Shown in pieces: positions 34,699-43,781 of a stretch of 64,000 nucleotides of DNA (positions within the stretch are counted from its first letter, which is position 1; each line of letters starts with the position of its first letter). This DNA is from Rhodocytophaga aerolata (GTDB lineage Bacteria; Bacteroidota; Bacteroidia; Cytophagales; 172606-1): the NCBI RefSeq assembly GCF_030503435.1, contig NZ_JAUKPO010000002.1, positions 434,001 to 498,000 of the forward strand. The letters run 5' to 3'. Below the pieces are notes generated by a model, which saw nothing but the letters and a program-made list of their open reading frames with translations, searched no databases and had not been told where the DNA came from. Position numbers and translations under genes: made by a program.

Positions 34699-36525
34699 TT
34701 ACGACTGTTTTTGAAATAGGGCAACATTGTAAGATTGAAGCTTTATTTGATCGGTTACCTTTACAATAGGCGGCAGCAGATTTCCATTTCCACCCCAGAA
34801 TTTATCAGAAGCATCCAGGATCTTATGCCATGTACCTTCATATGCTGAGAAAGGGACAGTTACTTCTTCATTACTACAATTTAACAAACATACTAAATTC
34901 TCAGTATTTTCAAACCACCTTTCCAAGACAATAACCTTACCGGAAACCACCTGCGCACGGATACTTTTTTTATCCGGATTATGTAGGGCGACATGTGCTT
35001 TGCGGAGAGCAATCAGCTTTTTGTACCACTCCAGCATTAACTTGCCCTGACCTTGGTCTTTTTTATGCCAATGTAATTTAGATTCTAAAAATGTTTGCTC
35101 AGCTTGAGGGTCGGGGGCTTCTCCCATCCAGGAGAAAGCTGAAAACTCGGCTTTCCGTCCGTTTCTTACAGCTTCTACCAGGCCCGGATCAGAATGGCTG
35201 ACAAAGTACAGAAAGGGGGCATCTTCGGCATATTCTTCTCCCATAAATAGCATTGGCACGTAAGGCGAAAGCAACATAGCTGCAGCCGCCAGTTTCAATG
35301 CATCAAAAGAAAGTGTTTTGGTAAGCCGGTCACCTAACATCCGGTTGCCTACCTGATCGTGGTTTTGGGTATAAATTACAAAATGCTCGCCTGAAAAATC
35401 TGTGGAAGAGTTGCCGTATTTCCGCTTGCGGTAATCCGAATAGGTGCCATTGTAAACAAAGCCTTCCTGGAAAGATTTAGCCAGGTGCTGTATGCTGCCA
35501 AAGTCTGTGTAATAGCCTGTTTTTTCTCCGGTAAGTAACGCATGTAGGGAATGATGAAAATCGTCCATCCACTGGCTGTTAAAACCCCAGCCTCCCTGAT
35601 CCAGTGGCTTGATCACTTTCACATCATTCAGATCACTTTCGGCAATGGTGTAAAACGGCCTGCCAACTCTGGCAGAGAATTTGGCTACTTTCTGGTTTAC
35701 ATATTGCCAGAAATGCACGGCTCCCATATCAAATACCGCATGGATGGCATCCAGCCGGAGGGCATCCACATGAAAATGTTCCAGAAAGTATACGGCACTA
35801 TCTGCAAAAAAATCACGGATAGGATCGGCATACTTTTCGTCAAAATTGAGGGCTGCTCCCCAGGGCGTATGGTATTTCTCTATAAAATAAGGCCCGAACT
35901 CTGTTACATAATTCCCCTCCGGGCCCAAATGGTTGTATACCATATCCAGTACCACTGCAATACCTTTGGCATGGCAGGCATCTACCAGAGCCTTAAAATC
36001 GTCGGGTGTGCCGTAGCTATTTTGAACAGAATAAGGGTGTACACCATCGTAGCCCCAGTTGCGGTTGCCTGGAAACTGTGAAATAGGTAGTAGTTCAATT
36101 GCATTAATGCCTAGCTCCGCCAGATAATCCAGTTTTTCTAGTACGCCTCTGAATGTACCTTCGGGTGAAAAGGTACCTACGTGTAGCTCATAGATAATCA
36201 TATCCTGAAGCGGGATACCTTTCCATTCTTTGTCTTTCCAGGCATACGCCTGGTGGTCAACAACTTGCGAAGCTTTGTGAAGCCCCTTAGGTTGAAAGTA
36301 TGTAGCCGGATCGGGACGGTCTTTGCCGCCATCTATTTGGTAAAAATATTGGGTGCCAGGCATAACATTAGTGGCTTCTGCGATGAAATAGCCATCTGCC
36401 TGCTTTTGCATAGTCACTAATTTTTCTTCTGGTGTGATAATATGTACAGAAGCTTTCTCTACCAGCGGTGCCCAGAAAGTAAAGGTACACCGTCCGTTGC
36501 CCTGATAATTTGCGCCAATCTTCAT
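34699..36525 (-). CDS. treZ: Malto-oligosyltrehalose trehalohydrolase
   Basis: This 608-residue enzyme releases free trehalose from the product of TreY. It has an N-terminal E-set/CBM48 region (FTFWAPLVEKASVHI, about 1-95), then a GH13 barrel with WGYDGVHPYSVQNSYG, the nucleophile Asp259 in VDALRLDAIHAV, the acid/base Glu296 in YTIAESDLND, and NHDQVGNR. It is the first gene of a minus-strand run TreZ, GH57, TreY with 73 and 204 base gaps. The pathway makes trehalose from alpha-1,4-glucan under osmotic or drying stress; that role is inferred from the enzymes. Confidence 0.95.
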   Translation of the reverse strand: MKIGANYQGNGRCTFTFWAPLVEKASVHIITPEEKLVTMQKQADGYFIAEATNVMPGTQYFYQIDGGKDRPDPATYFQPKGLHKASQVVDHQAYAWKDKEWKGIPLQDMIIYELHVGTFSPEGTFRGVLEKLDYLAELGINAIELLPISQFPGNRNWGYDGVHPYSVQNSYGTPDDFKALVDACHAKGIAVVLDMVYNHLGPEGNYVTEFGPYFIEKYHTPWGAALNFDEKYADPIRDFFADSAVYFLEHFHVDALRLDAIHAVFDMGAVHFWQYVNQKVAKFSARVGRPFYTIAESDLNDVKVIKPLDQGGWGFNSQWMDDFHHSLHALLTGEKTGYYTDFGSIQHLAKSFQEGFVYNGTYSDYRKRKYGNSSTDFSGEHFVIYTQNHDQVGNRMLGDRLTKTLSFDALKLAAAAMLLSPYVPMLFMGEEYAEDAPFLYFVSHSDPGLVEAVRNGRKAEFSAFSWMGEAPDPQAEQTFLESKLHWHKKDQGQGKLMLEWYKKLIALRKAHVALHNPDKKSIRAQVVSGKVIVLERWFENTENLVCLLNCSNEEVTVPFSAYEGTWHKILDASDKFWGGNGNLLPPIVKVTDQIKLQSYNVALFQKQS

Positions 36526-36805
36526 AAGGTGATGTGAATCAGTAAGAATAAGGAAAAAATATATTTACTGATATACCGAAAAAGTGGAGGCAGGGTTATT
36601 CTTAATGAAATATTTATTTTATCTGTACATAAATAATGCAGATGTAGTTACCAGAATATGTAGATTTCATTAAAAAAGCAGGAGAGTAATTGTTTCAGCA
36701 TGTTCTTGATTAAAGAAGTAAAAGAACAAAAGATCGTTCTTCAGGCAAGAATCCTTTCTCAACATTATTTATTACCCTGTTATAACTAGTAGAATAGCTA
36801 TACCT

Positions 36806-37777
36806 TTATTTACGGGCGTAGCTGGAATAATCTTTCAGGTTGGATTTGGTAATAATTTTGCTGCCTTCTGATAACCCAGGCGAGGAAATACCCAAAACTT
36901 TGCCTTCTGCCGCATCTATGATCAGGTGCAGGTAATTAATCTTTATTTTATTCTTTGAGGAGGTGATCTCCGGCACAATCTGCAAATATGCATAACTGGA
37001 ATCTCCCTGCATCACTAAGTTGTTGAAGGTACTTGCATCAGTCAGCAGGAAAGCGTGGGGATAGGCTTCTTTTATTTCATTGTCGGTAAGAGAATGATAG
37101 GCCCAGTCTTTCCGGAGCAAAAGTGTTTTAGTGGCGAGTACTTGCCCGCTTACTTGCATTACTTGCTTTAATTCACAGGATTTGCTTCGTTTGTCAGCCT
37201 CCCGCAGGTACAAATTGAACGTTTGCAAGCCAAATACCATATCTGATTTTTCGGGAAAAATATTAGCCAGATTCTGGCTATACACAGCAGGGGTTTTGCT
37301 TAGCTCTTCTACCAGTTTAATCTGCATCACGGTGTATTTATCCCAGTAATCTCTGCCTACATTCAGGTTCTGGTAAGACCACAGTAGCCCCTCATGCATT
37401 TTACCTCCGGTTTGCCCCACGTGTTTAAAGTTTTCTACCGTAGCGCAATATAATACGGCATATTGGTCTGTTTTATATAACCGCTTGGCATCGGTAAATT
37501 TCATATACAGAATTTTTGTGTCGAATGGCCAAAGCCGCTCGGCAACTTCTTTCATGGAGGTATTATAGTCTGCTACTGATTTCCTGTACTTGTCTATCTG
37601 GTCGGGCCGCTTTTTGGTTTGCAGAATTTTAATAATCTGGGCAGATTCTTCTTCTACCACCACAATAAGCTTTCTGTTTTGCAACTGTTTCATTTTCTCC
37701 AGATTCCCAGTACCATACTGTGCATAGGCAACACAGGTATAAAGCAACGCGAGAAACAATATAGCAGCTCTTATCAT
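36806..37777 (-). CDS. Exported protein of unknown function
   Basis: This 323-residue protein has a signal peptide (IRAAILFLALLYTCVAYAQ); the start is the ATG at 37777, two codons inside a TTG-initiated frame. The mature part has mixed helix and strand with no recognised domain; the segments NRKLIVVVEEESAQI and YAVLYCATVENF suggest an alpha/beta fold. The C-terminal half carries EAYPHAFLLTDASTFNNLVMQGD. No neighbour gives a clue: it stands between the trehalose cluster and an FKBP isomerase gene. Confidence 0.7.
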   Translation of the reverse strand: MIRAAILFLALLYTCVAYAQYGTGNLEKMKQLQNRKLIVVVEEESAQIIKILQTKKRPDQIDKYRKSVADYNTSMKEVAERLWPFDTKILYMKFTDAKRLYKTDQYAVLYCATVENFKHVGQTGGKMHEGLLWSYQNLNVGRDYWDKYTVMQIKLVEELSKTPAVYSQNLANIFPEKSDMVFGLQTFNLYLREADKRSKSCELKQVMQVSGQVLATKTLLLRKDWAYHSLTDNEIKEAYPHAFLLTDASTFNNLVMQGDSSYAYLQIVPEITSSKNKIKINYLHLIIDAAEGKVLGISSPGLSEGSKIITKSNLKDYSSYARK

Positions 37778-38176
37778 AAGCAATTATAGGGTATATACTT
37801 AGATGATTAGCATTAAAACTACTATCTACATCAGAAAAGAGCAAACAAAGGGGCCAACTGCTATACTGGCATCGTGTACGTTCTGTGCAACATTTAGGTA
37901 ATTTAGGTTTTCACATACAAGTTATGGCCTGGCATCATGCGATATATTGACCAGGTTACCTGCCAAACTTTTACTTGATTTTATCCACCTTACCTTGCAG
38001 GTGAACTCAGTGAATTTTCTACCTTACACACGTGTTTGTGAGAGAAGGGTATACTAAGCTCATATAGTATGGCAAACTAGGGTTTTTAATACTACCGGTG
38101 TAATTGTACAGCAGCCTTACTTTCTAGAAAAGCGCAAAGAATAGAACACCTTACAATTCCTGCCAACCTATAAATA
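37778..38176. other. Intergenic region, exported protein to FKBP terminator
   Basis: About 400 bases between two minus-strand genes. I see no gene or repeat in it. Confidence 0.6.
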
Positions 38177-38203
38177 AAAACAGCCTGCTGTACAGGCTGT
38201 TTT
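38177..38203 (-). terminator. Terminator of the FKBP gene
   Basis: AAAACAGCCTG pairs with CAGGCTGTTTT around a five-base loop; on the minus strand the stem is followed by a TTTTTATTTAT run. It starts 9 bases past the FKBP stop codon. Confidence 0.9.
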
Positions 38204-38211
38204 CTCAACTA

Positions 38212-38823
38212 TTACTTATTCACTGAAATCAACTCTACATCAAATATAAGGGTAGAGTCCGGGCCAATATCACTCCCGGCTCCTCTGGAACCATAGGCCA
38301 GGTTAGACGGGATAAACAATCGCCATTTGGCTCCCTCCTGCATCAATTGCAAAGCCTCTGTCCATCCGGCAATAACACCATTTACCGGAAAAGTAGCCGG
38401 CTCTCCACGTTCATAACTGGAATCAAAGACGGTCCCATCAATGAGAGTTCCATGGTAATGAGTGGTCACCTTATCAGTTTTTGAAGGAGTTTTTCCTTTC
38501 CCTGCCTGTAGCACCTGGTATTGCAGGCCACTTGGAAGTGTTTTCACCCCTTCTTTATTTTTGTTTTCTGCCAGAAAATCTTCGCCTGCCTTTTTATTGC
38601 CTGATGATTTAGCCTGCTGTTTCTGGCTTACTTCCTGTTGTAAAGCCATCATTGCTTGTTGTACTTCAGCTTGTGAAAGCACAGAGGGCTTACCTGCCAT
38701 AGCTTCTTTCATGCCTTGTACAAAAGCTTCTGCTTCTACATCGATGCCTTGTTTTTGGAGGTTAGCAGCCATATCACGTCCGATAATATAACTGATTTTG
38801 TCTTTTAGGTTAGTTAATTGCAT
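38212..38823 (-). CDS. FKBP-type peptidyl-prolyl isomerase
   Basis: This 203-residue isomerase has an N-terminal dimerisation domain (LKDKISYIIGRDMAANLQKQG, FVQGMKEAMAGK) and a C-terminal FKBP domain (about 95-203: TLPSGLQYQVLQAGKGKTP, GTVFDSSYERGEPATFPVNGVIAGWTEAL, PSNLAYG). No signal peptide is seen, so it is probably cytoplasmic like FklB. I use the ATG at 38823; the frame extends to a GTG at 38844. A TATATTTG box on the minus strand (38869-38876) may be its -7 promoter element. Confidence 0.93.
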   Translation of the reverse strand: MQLTNLKDKISYIIGRDMAANLQKQGIDVEAEAFVQGMKEAMAGKPSVLSQAEVQQAMMALQQEVSQKQQAKSSGNKKAGEDFLAENKNKEGVKTLPSGLQYQVLQAGKGKTPSKTDKVTTHYHGTLIDGTVFDSSYERGEPATFPVNGVIAGWTEALQLMQEGAKWRLFIPSNLAYGSRGAGSDIGPDSTLIFDVELISVNK

Positions 38824-39342
38824 AAAATATAGTGGTTTGTGCACCTTAGTGCTTTATAAAAATAGCTGCAAATATAGCCGGATAGACCGTTAGTAGTACC
38901 ATGTACCTAATTATTTCTATACGCAGAGGAAGGTAAAGTGGATGAACAAAGAAATACACTTCAGATTAGTGTACGTAAAATCATCCTTAGAGCATGTTTA
39001 AAATCTATAAAATAAGAACTTACATTATGATTTACAGCATAACATCTTACTTTCTTTGTCATTGCTACAAAGAAAGTAACAAAGAAAAATCTAGAAAAAA
39101 CAACGCTTCCCCGCTCTAAACCCACGCATGGCCCGCAGTTTTTTCAGGCCTGCGCTTACGGATTATTATTCTATTTTGCTTTTCATTCTATTTTTGCTTG
39201 TATTCCGAATAAAATTCGGAACACACTCTTACTTATTCCAACGTTTTTAGTGCTTACTGACTTAAAGAATTGTGCGGATTGTACAAACTGTGGATTAGCT
39301 ATGTACTGAGGTTACTGATTGAGGCTTTATAAATTGTGATTA
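38824..39342. other. Intergenic region with several hairpins
   Basis: This 519-base spacer contains the CTTTCTTTG palindrome element (39047-39079) and a TTCCGAAT/ATTCGGAA hairpin (39203-39221). No gene is supported. Confidence 0.6.
39047..39079. repeat. TTACTTTCTTTG palindrome element
   Basis: A perfect 12-base inverted repeat (39047-39058 and 39068-39079) with a nine-base loop; CAAAGAAA then repeats directly after it. About 70 bases further, TTTTTTCAGGCCTGCGC resembles a sequence at about 7998-8022. It is probably a dispersed REP-like element. Confidence 0.6.
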
Positions 39343-40053
39343 TTAATTAATTGCTATTCCTATTTTTACACCTAAGTTAATTGTTGATAGTGATTCTCTT
39401 TCTTGATAAATACGAGGTGGATGGAGGGTTCTTAAATCTTCCCAAGCTGTATAGGTTTCTCCTATCGCAAAAACTTGATACTTGATTAAGTTTTCTCCAA
39501 TAGTTACTCCTATAAAACTATCTATCAGAATATCTACCTTTTCACTAAGAGAAATAATCTTGAAACGGTAGCCTACTGCTCCTTTTCCTCCGTAAAGCTG
39601 TTCATACTTAGACTCCAGATGTCTATAGGGGCCATAAGAGCCATTCCAATTAAACTCATAATACTTGTTCTCGTAATAGCGGTAGCGGTAGAAAAGAGCT
39701 GTAGATAAGTATAGTCCATAGTTACTCTGGCTTTTATTTGCAACCAAACTATGCTTAAAGGCTAGGGAAGCATATTGAGAGGCTCCCGGATGAATTAATT
39801 GGTCATTATCAAAAAAGCCAATAAGTTTGTCGCCTACAATAATGAATTCACTTTGCTTAGGCATTCGGATGGCTGCTACTACTTCCAGACTACTCCGTGA
39901 ACTAACAAATCTTTCATAGCCTATTTGTATTTCTCTAAGCAAAATTTGAGTAGCATTCAAGCTAAGAATATTCTTCTTTTGCAAGCTGTCAGTTTGAGCT
40001 AAGGCTTTTGGAATAAGTATTATAAATAGTAATAGTAACAAAATTTGTCTCAT
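39343..40053 (-). CDS. Exported beta-rich protein (DUF3575-like)
   Basis: This 236-residue protein has a signal peptide RQILLLLLFIILIPKALAQ and then alternating beta strands typical of a small outer-membrane barrel or periplasmic beta protein (LSLNATQILLREIQIGYERF, FRYRYYENKYYEF in parts). It resembles the DUF3575 type. The ATG at 40053 is preferred over a TTG four codons upstream. No neighbour suggests a specific role. Confidence 0.6.
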   Translation of the reverse strand: MRQILLLLLFIILIPKALAQTDSLQKKNILSLNATQILLREIQIGYERFVSSRSSLEVVAAIRMPKQSEFIIVGDKLIGFFDNDQLIHPGASQYASLAFKHSLVANKSQSNYGLYLSTALFYRYRYYENKYYEFNWNGSYGPYRHLESKYEQLYGGKGAVGYRFKIISLSEKVDILIDSFIGVTIGENLIKYQVFAIGETYTAWEDLRTLHPPRIYQERESLSTINLGVKIGIAIN

Positions 40054-40375
40054 TCTTTTTGGCAACTAATATCTATATATATGTTATTGTAGAGATACAC
40101 CTCCCCCTTATGAAACATACGCTAGTAAATCTATACACTCATTTTTGCTTGTCCCTCTGATAAATTATATCAAAATTGCCCGTGTAGGTTTCAGAACGAT
40201 ATATCCTTACCCATTTGCCTTGTCATGCAGAACATTCCCGCTACTAATAAGTATATTGACTTTTCATTATCTTATGAACTTCTCATCGTTACGGTAGTGC
40301 ATCATGCATTAGGAGCTTAGTAAATTTTATTTTCAATAATTTTTGAAAGTTTAAAAACTTTATTATATTTGTTTC
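40054..40375. other. Divergent region before the GbsR operon
   Basis: This 322-base AT-rich spacer ends with the promoter and palindrome of the GbsR operon. The rest shows no gene. Confidence 0.6.
40343..40371 (+). promoter_or_regulatory. Promoter and palindromic operator of the GbsR operon
   Basis: TTG (40343-40345), an 18-base spacer and TATATTTG (40364-40371) form a Bacteroidota-type promoter that ends four bases before the ATG. The spacer contains the perfect palindrome AAAGTTTAAAAACTTT (40346-40361), well placed for repression by the GbsR/MarR product. The transcript may be leaderless. Confidence 0.55.
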
Positions 40376-40882
40376 ATGCAATTGGATCAAGCCAAGGAGA
40401 AATTTATTCAGACATGGGGAACATTGGGCTCTAATTGGGGCATCAACCGTACGATGGCGCAGGTGCATGCTTTGTTATTAGTTTCTCCAGAGCCTTTAAG
40501 TGCAGAGGATATTATGGAACAGCTAACTATTTCACGTGGAAATGCCAATATGAACATACGGGCACTGATTGACTGGGGCCTTGTATATAAAGAGTTGAAA
40601 TCAGGTGAACGCCGTGAATTCTTTTCGGCAGAAAAAGACATGTGGAAAGTATTTAAACAAATAGCTAAAGAACGCCGCAAGCGGGAATTAGAGCCCATTT
40701 TCAAAGTTCTGAATGATATATCACAGGTGGAAGGAGATCCAAAAGATCCAAATTATCAGGCATTTGTTCAATCTATTGGGGGTATACAAAAGTTTGCCGG
40801 GCAAGCAGATGATTTTCTAAGTAAAGTAATTAAAGCCGATGAGCACTGGTTTTTCAATACGTTGCTTCGTTTCATGAAATAA
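40376..40882 (+). CDS. GbsR/MarR-family transcriptional regulator
   Basis: This 168-residue regulator has a winged helix (AQVHALLLVSPEPLSAEDIMEQLTISRGNANMNIRAL, about 27-66; wing GERREFF) of the GbsR type. GbsR proteins are MarR-like repressors; the best known sense choline. It heads a four-gene plus-strand operon with a DCC-domain membrane protein, a DUF2071 protein and an NAD(P)-binding protein. A palindrome in its own promoter suggests autoregulation. The ligand is unknown. Confidence 0.9.
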   Translation: MQLDQAKEKFIQTWGTLGSNWGINRTMAQVHALLLVSPEPLSAEDIMEQLTISRGNANMNIRALIDWGLVYKELKSGERREFFSAEKDMWKVFKQIAKERRKRELEPIFKVLNDISQVEGDPKDPNYQAFVQSIGGIQKFAGQADDFLSKVIKADEHWFFNTLLRFMK

Positions 40883-40938
40883 ATTTTTTTATCTACAATT
40901 TTCATATTTTATTGAAAGTACTGAATAAATATATATCT

Positions 40939-41775
40939 ATGAAAGATAAAGCCATTATTTATGATAACAACTGCCCCATGTGTGCCCTATATACAGAAGG
41001 TTTTGTCAAATGGGGCTTACTGGAAGCCAGCAACCGGATTGCTTTCTCACAACTGGAGCAGCAGGAGTTTATTAAACAAGTAGACTGGCACAGGGCTAAG
41101 CACGAAATTCCACTGGTAGACATACAGGGCGGACAAACCTTATATGGCCTGCAAGCCCTTACGCATGTTCTAAGCCAGAAGATACCCTGGCTACCAACAA
41201 TACTTCAGTACAAACTATGCTATACCCTATGTAAAGGCTTATACAATCTTGTATCGTATAACAGGCGGATTATTATTCCCTCAACTAAGACGGGCAGTGC
41301 AGGTTTCGATTCTACACCAGATTTTCATTTAACCTATAGAATAGCCTTTATTTTACTGGCTATTTTCAGCTCTATTGGAATTACCTATGCTTTCGGACAG
41401 TCACTGAATACGCTACTGGCTAGTACTACCGGCGGCCTTACTATGCTGCTGATTGCCGGCACAGGTTGGGTAGTACAACTCTGTCTGGCTGGTATTTTCC
41501 TCCACGAGAAACGTATGGAATATATTAGCCATTTGGCTGTAATTATGCTGCTGGGTGTTTTACTACTCGTTCCGGCTATATGCCTGAGCTGGGTAACAAA
41601 AAACATTTATTTGCCGATTGCTTGCCTAAGTGTTTTACTGAGCAGCAGTCTTATGTGCCGGCAGCATTATCTCCGGATACGCACCTTATCTCTCTCCCAA
41701 CGCTGGACGGCCTTATGGTTTATGGTGCTGCAAACAACCGCTTTCTTCTGGATCTATCAACTTTATTTCAACTAA
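40939..41775 (+). CDS. DCC-type thiol-disulfide oxidoreductase fused to a membrane domain
   Basis: This 278-residue protein has an N-terminal DUF393/DCC domain (about 1-115) with the redox motif YDNNCPMC (Cys12, Cys15). Five membrane segments follow from about 135 to the C-terminus (for example LLIAGTGWVVQLCLAGIFL and LAVIMLLGVLLLVPAICL). I start it at the ATG at 40939, nine codons inside a TTG frame. The combination of a DCC domain with a membrane bundle suggests membrane-linked redox or thiol chemistry. It is the second gene of the GbsR operon and is followed after six bases by the DUF2071 gene. Confidence 0.85.
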   Translation: MKDKAIIYDNNCPMCALYTEGFVKWGLLEASNRIAFSQLEQQEFIKQVDWHRAKHEIPLVDIQGGQTLYGLQALTHVLSQKIPWLPTILQYKLCYTLCKGLYNLVSYNRRIIIPSTKTGSAGFDSTPDFHLTYRIAFILLAIFSSIGITYAFGQSLNTLLASTTGGLTMLLIAGTGWVVQLCLAGIFLHEKRMEYISHLAVIMLLGVLLLVPAICLSWVTKNIYLPIACLSVLLSSSLMCRQHYLRIRTLSLSQRWTALWFMVLQTTAFFWIYQLYFN

Positions 41776-41781
41776 TTCTCT

Positions 41782-42456
41782 ATGAATATTCTAAAGAAAA
41801 TTCCGATTACTTATCAGGGGCAACTACATAATGTACAGTTAATTAATTTTTCTGTAGAACGCGAAGAAGTAGAACCGTATGTGCCCTGGAAAATCAAAAT
41901 ACGCGACTTTGGCGGAAGAGCCATGATTTCTATGGTAAATGTATACCTTAAAAATATGCACCCGACTTTTATTCCACAGGGTTTAACTTTTGAATACCGC
42001 CATATCGGCTTCCGCCTACTGGTAGACGACAGCCAGTGGAACGAAGGCCAATACAAGGGGATTTATTTTATCCGGTCTTTTACAGACAATGCCCTGATTG
42101 CGCAAGGAGGGCAACTTATGACGGATTATAATCTGGAAAAGGCAGAGATTATTTGCACCAATGAATTACTGGCCCTGAAAAAAGGGGCACAATTTCTAAC
42201 CTATGCCCTGGATGAGCAACAACCCGACATTCGCAATAAAGAGCTATACCAGACCATTGCATCCATAGACCGGGCTTATTCGCACCTGGATGGGCAAATC
42301 CGGATGACTCAAATTCAACGGGAGAAATGGCCTATTGAATGGGCTAATTGCTATCATTTCCAGACGAACTTCTTTGAAACTGCCCGATTTGAAGGCGCCT
42401 TCCGTGTAAACGAAACAATTTATTACCAATGGGAACCTCCGAAAAACATCCGGTAA
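41782..42456 (+). CDS. DUF2071 (YqjF-like) protein
   Basis: This 224-residue protein looks like the DUF2071/YqjF family (LINFSVEREEVEPYVPWKIKIRDFGGRAMISMVNVYLKNMHP in parts, EYRHIGFRLLV, GIYFIRSFTDNAL), related in fold to acetoacetate decarboxylase. The activity is not known. It is encoded six bases after the DCC protein and overlaps the next gene by 28 bases, so all three are co-translated. Confidence 0.8.
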   Translation: MNILKKIPITYQGQLHNVQLINFSVEREEVEPYVPWKIKIRDFGGRAMISMVNVYLKNMHPTFIPQGLTFEYRHIGFRLLVDDSQWNEGQYKGIYFIRSFTDNALIAQGGQLMTDYNLEKAEIICTNELLALKKGAQFLTYALDEQQPDIRNKELYQTIASIDRAYSHLDGQIRMTQIQREKWPIEWANCYHFQTNFFETARFEGAFRVNETIYYQWEPPKNIR

Positions 42457-43322
42457 GCCGTATTATTATTCTGGGCGCCAATGGCCAGGTGGGTAGTAGT
42501 ATTTATTCTTACCTGAAACGGCATTTTCCGGCACTACAGATTACAGCTTGTGTACGGCGATTATTCACTAATACACACTCACCGGATTATACTGTGTTTG
42601 ATCCTTTTGCACACAACTGGCAGCAAACAGGCAAAGCCGATGTATTAATTAACTGTATTGGCATTATTCAAGAAACGAAAGATTTTACTTTTGAACAGGC
42701 ACACCTGGGCTTAACGCGGCTTATCTTGCAGCATAGGCAAACTCTAGGTAATCCAAAAATTATTCAGATCTCTGCTCTGGGTGCTCAATCAGATAGCCCG
42801 GCCGCTTTCCTGTCCAGTAAGGGACGGGCAGATGAGTTGCTTCTGACGCATCCAGATACTGTAGTAATCAGGCCATCTATTGTGTGTACGCCTAATACAG
42901 TGTTTGCACAAAAATTAACTCTACTACGCCGGATCAGCCGTTATCTGTGGAACTACCTACCCTTTCCAGGTCATCTGTTGCAAACCCGTATTCAACCCAT
43001 TATGCCGGACGATCTGGCAAGTTTAGTAGCCAGGCTTTGTTTTACAGATCAACATCCGGCTATTATTTATGCTGTAGGACCTGATGAAATTTCATTACAG
43101 GAGCTTATTCATTTATCTAGTAATTCTATTTCTTTGCTTTCTGTACCTCGTATAGTCGCAGACCCTGGCATCCGGCTTTTGGCAGCCCTTTTACCAGATC
43201 TTCTTAACCCGCAACAATATGCTTTACTGCTCCATCCTAACACAGCCAGTAAACAGATAGCGGAAAACCTGATCGGAAGAAGTTTGCATTCGACGAAAGG
43301 ATTCTGGCAACAGTTGAGTTAA
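42429..43322 (+). CDS. NAD(P)-binding epimerase-like protein
   Basis: This 297-residue protein has an N-terminal Rossmann motif IIILGANGQVGSSIYSYL (GxxGxxG type), VLINCIGIIQE, IIQISALGAQS and VVIRPSIVC, as in atypical short-chain dehydrogenases such as the NDUFA9/complex I-assembly group. A Ser-Ser-Lys (SSKGRADE) takes the place of the YxxxK site, so dehydrogenase activity is doubtful. It overlaps the DUF2071 gene by 28 bases and ends the GbsR operon. Confidence 0.85.
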   Translation: MGTSEKHPVSRIIILGANGQVGSSIYSYLKRHFPALQITACVRRLFTNTHSPDYTVFDPFAHNWQQTGKADVLINCIGIIQETKDFTFEQAHLGLTRLILQHRQTLGNPKIIQISALGAQSDSPAAFLSSKGRADELLLTHPDTVVIRPSIVCTPNTVFAQKLTLLRRISRYLWNYLPFPGHLLQTRIQPIMPDDLASLVARLCFTDQHPAIIYAVGPDEISLQELIHLSSNSISLLSVPRIVADPGIRLLAALLPDLLNPQQYALLLHPNTASKQIAENLIGRSLHSTKGFWQQLS

Positions 43323-43389
43323 ATGGTGAGCATTATAGCTAATAAAAAACCCTTCAATTTGAAAGGCTCTTTATAGTAACTAATATTAT

Positions 43390-43503
43390 CATTTTGAGGA
43401 TTCCCAAGGCGAGAGCCAATGGGAACCAACGTAGGTGTGAGAAATCTTGTTGCTCTTTTTGATGAACCTAAAAGGCTCCTCCTCACCTCGGAATGACATT
43501 TTA
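43390..43503. repeat. GTCATTCCGAGGTGAGGAG-type dispersed element
   Basis: Read on the minus strand the element begins ATGTCATTCCGAGGTGAGGA and ends near TATCATTTTGAGGAT on the other side; the two ends are imperfect inverted repeats (10 of 14). Elements of this look are frequent between genes in Bacteroidota from memory. No reading frame of its own is convincing. Confidence 0.5.
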
Positions 43504-43654
43504 GTAAATGATACACTAAAATAATTCTGTTGAGATGCTTACCTACGTAGATTTACCTAGACTCCCCTGTTTCTCCAATACAAAAAATTTGGTATTTCGT
43601 GAGGCTGGCTAATTATTTCCGGTAGAAGGAAACGGGTTGGGTTTTATGTAAAAA

Positions 43655-43692
43655 ACAACAAGTCCTGGCAATTGATTGCCAGGACTTGTTGT
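43655..43692 (-). terminator. 18-base hairpin, terminator of the 33-residue gene
   Basis: Arms 43655-43672 and 43675-43692 are exact reverse complements (ACAACAAGTCCTGGCAAT). On the minus strand the stem is followed by TTTTTACATAAAAC. It lies 89 bases past the stop of the small membrane peptide gene. Confidence 0.85.
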
Positions 43693-43781
43693 CCCCTTAA
43701 ACCAGTGTAAAAAATAGAAAATTTTGTTACACCAGTCTAACTAAGAATGTACCCTTTTACTAACGCTCTAAGGATGTAGGA

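Larger units (their letters stand above)
43323..43781. other. Intergenic region with repeat and terminator
   Basis: This region holds the ATTCCGAG-type repeat (about 43390-43503) and the terminator of the small membrane peptide gene (43655-43692). The open frame 43319-43516 lies in the repeat and is not supported. Confidence 0.6.

Noticed and set aside
35551-36081. 176-codon open frame antisense to treZ
   Set aside because: Shadow of treZ. The treZ frame contains the catalytic motifs, and this one has no recognisable domain.
43319-43516. 65-codon frame at the end of the GbsR operon
   Set aside because: It lies within the ATTCCGAG repeat element; such frames arise by chance in repeats.
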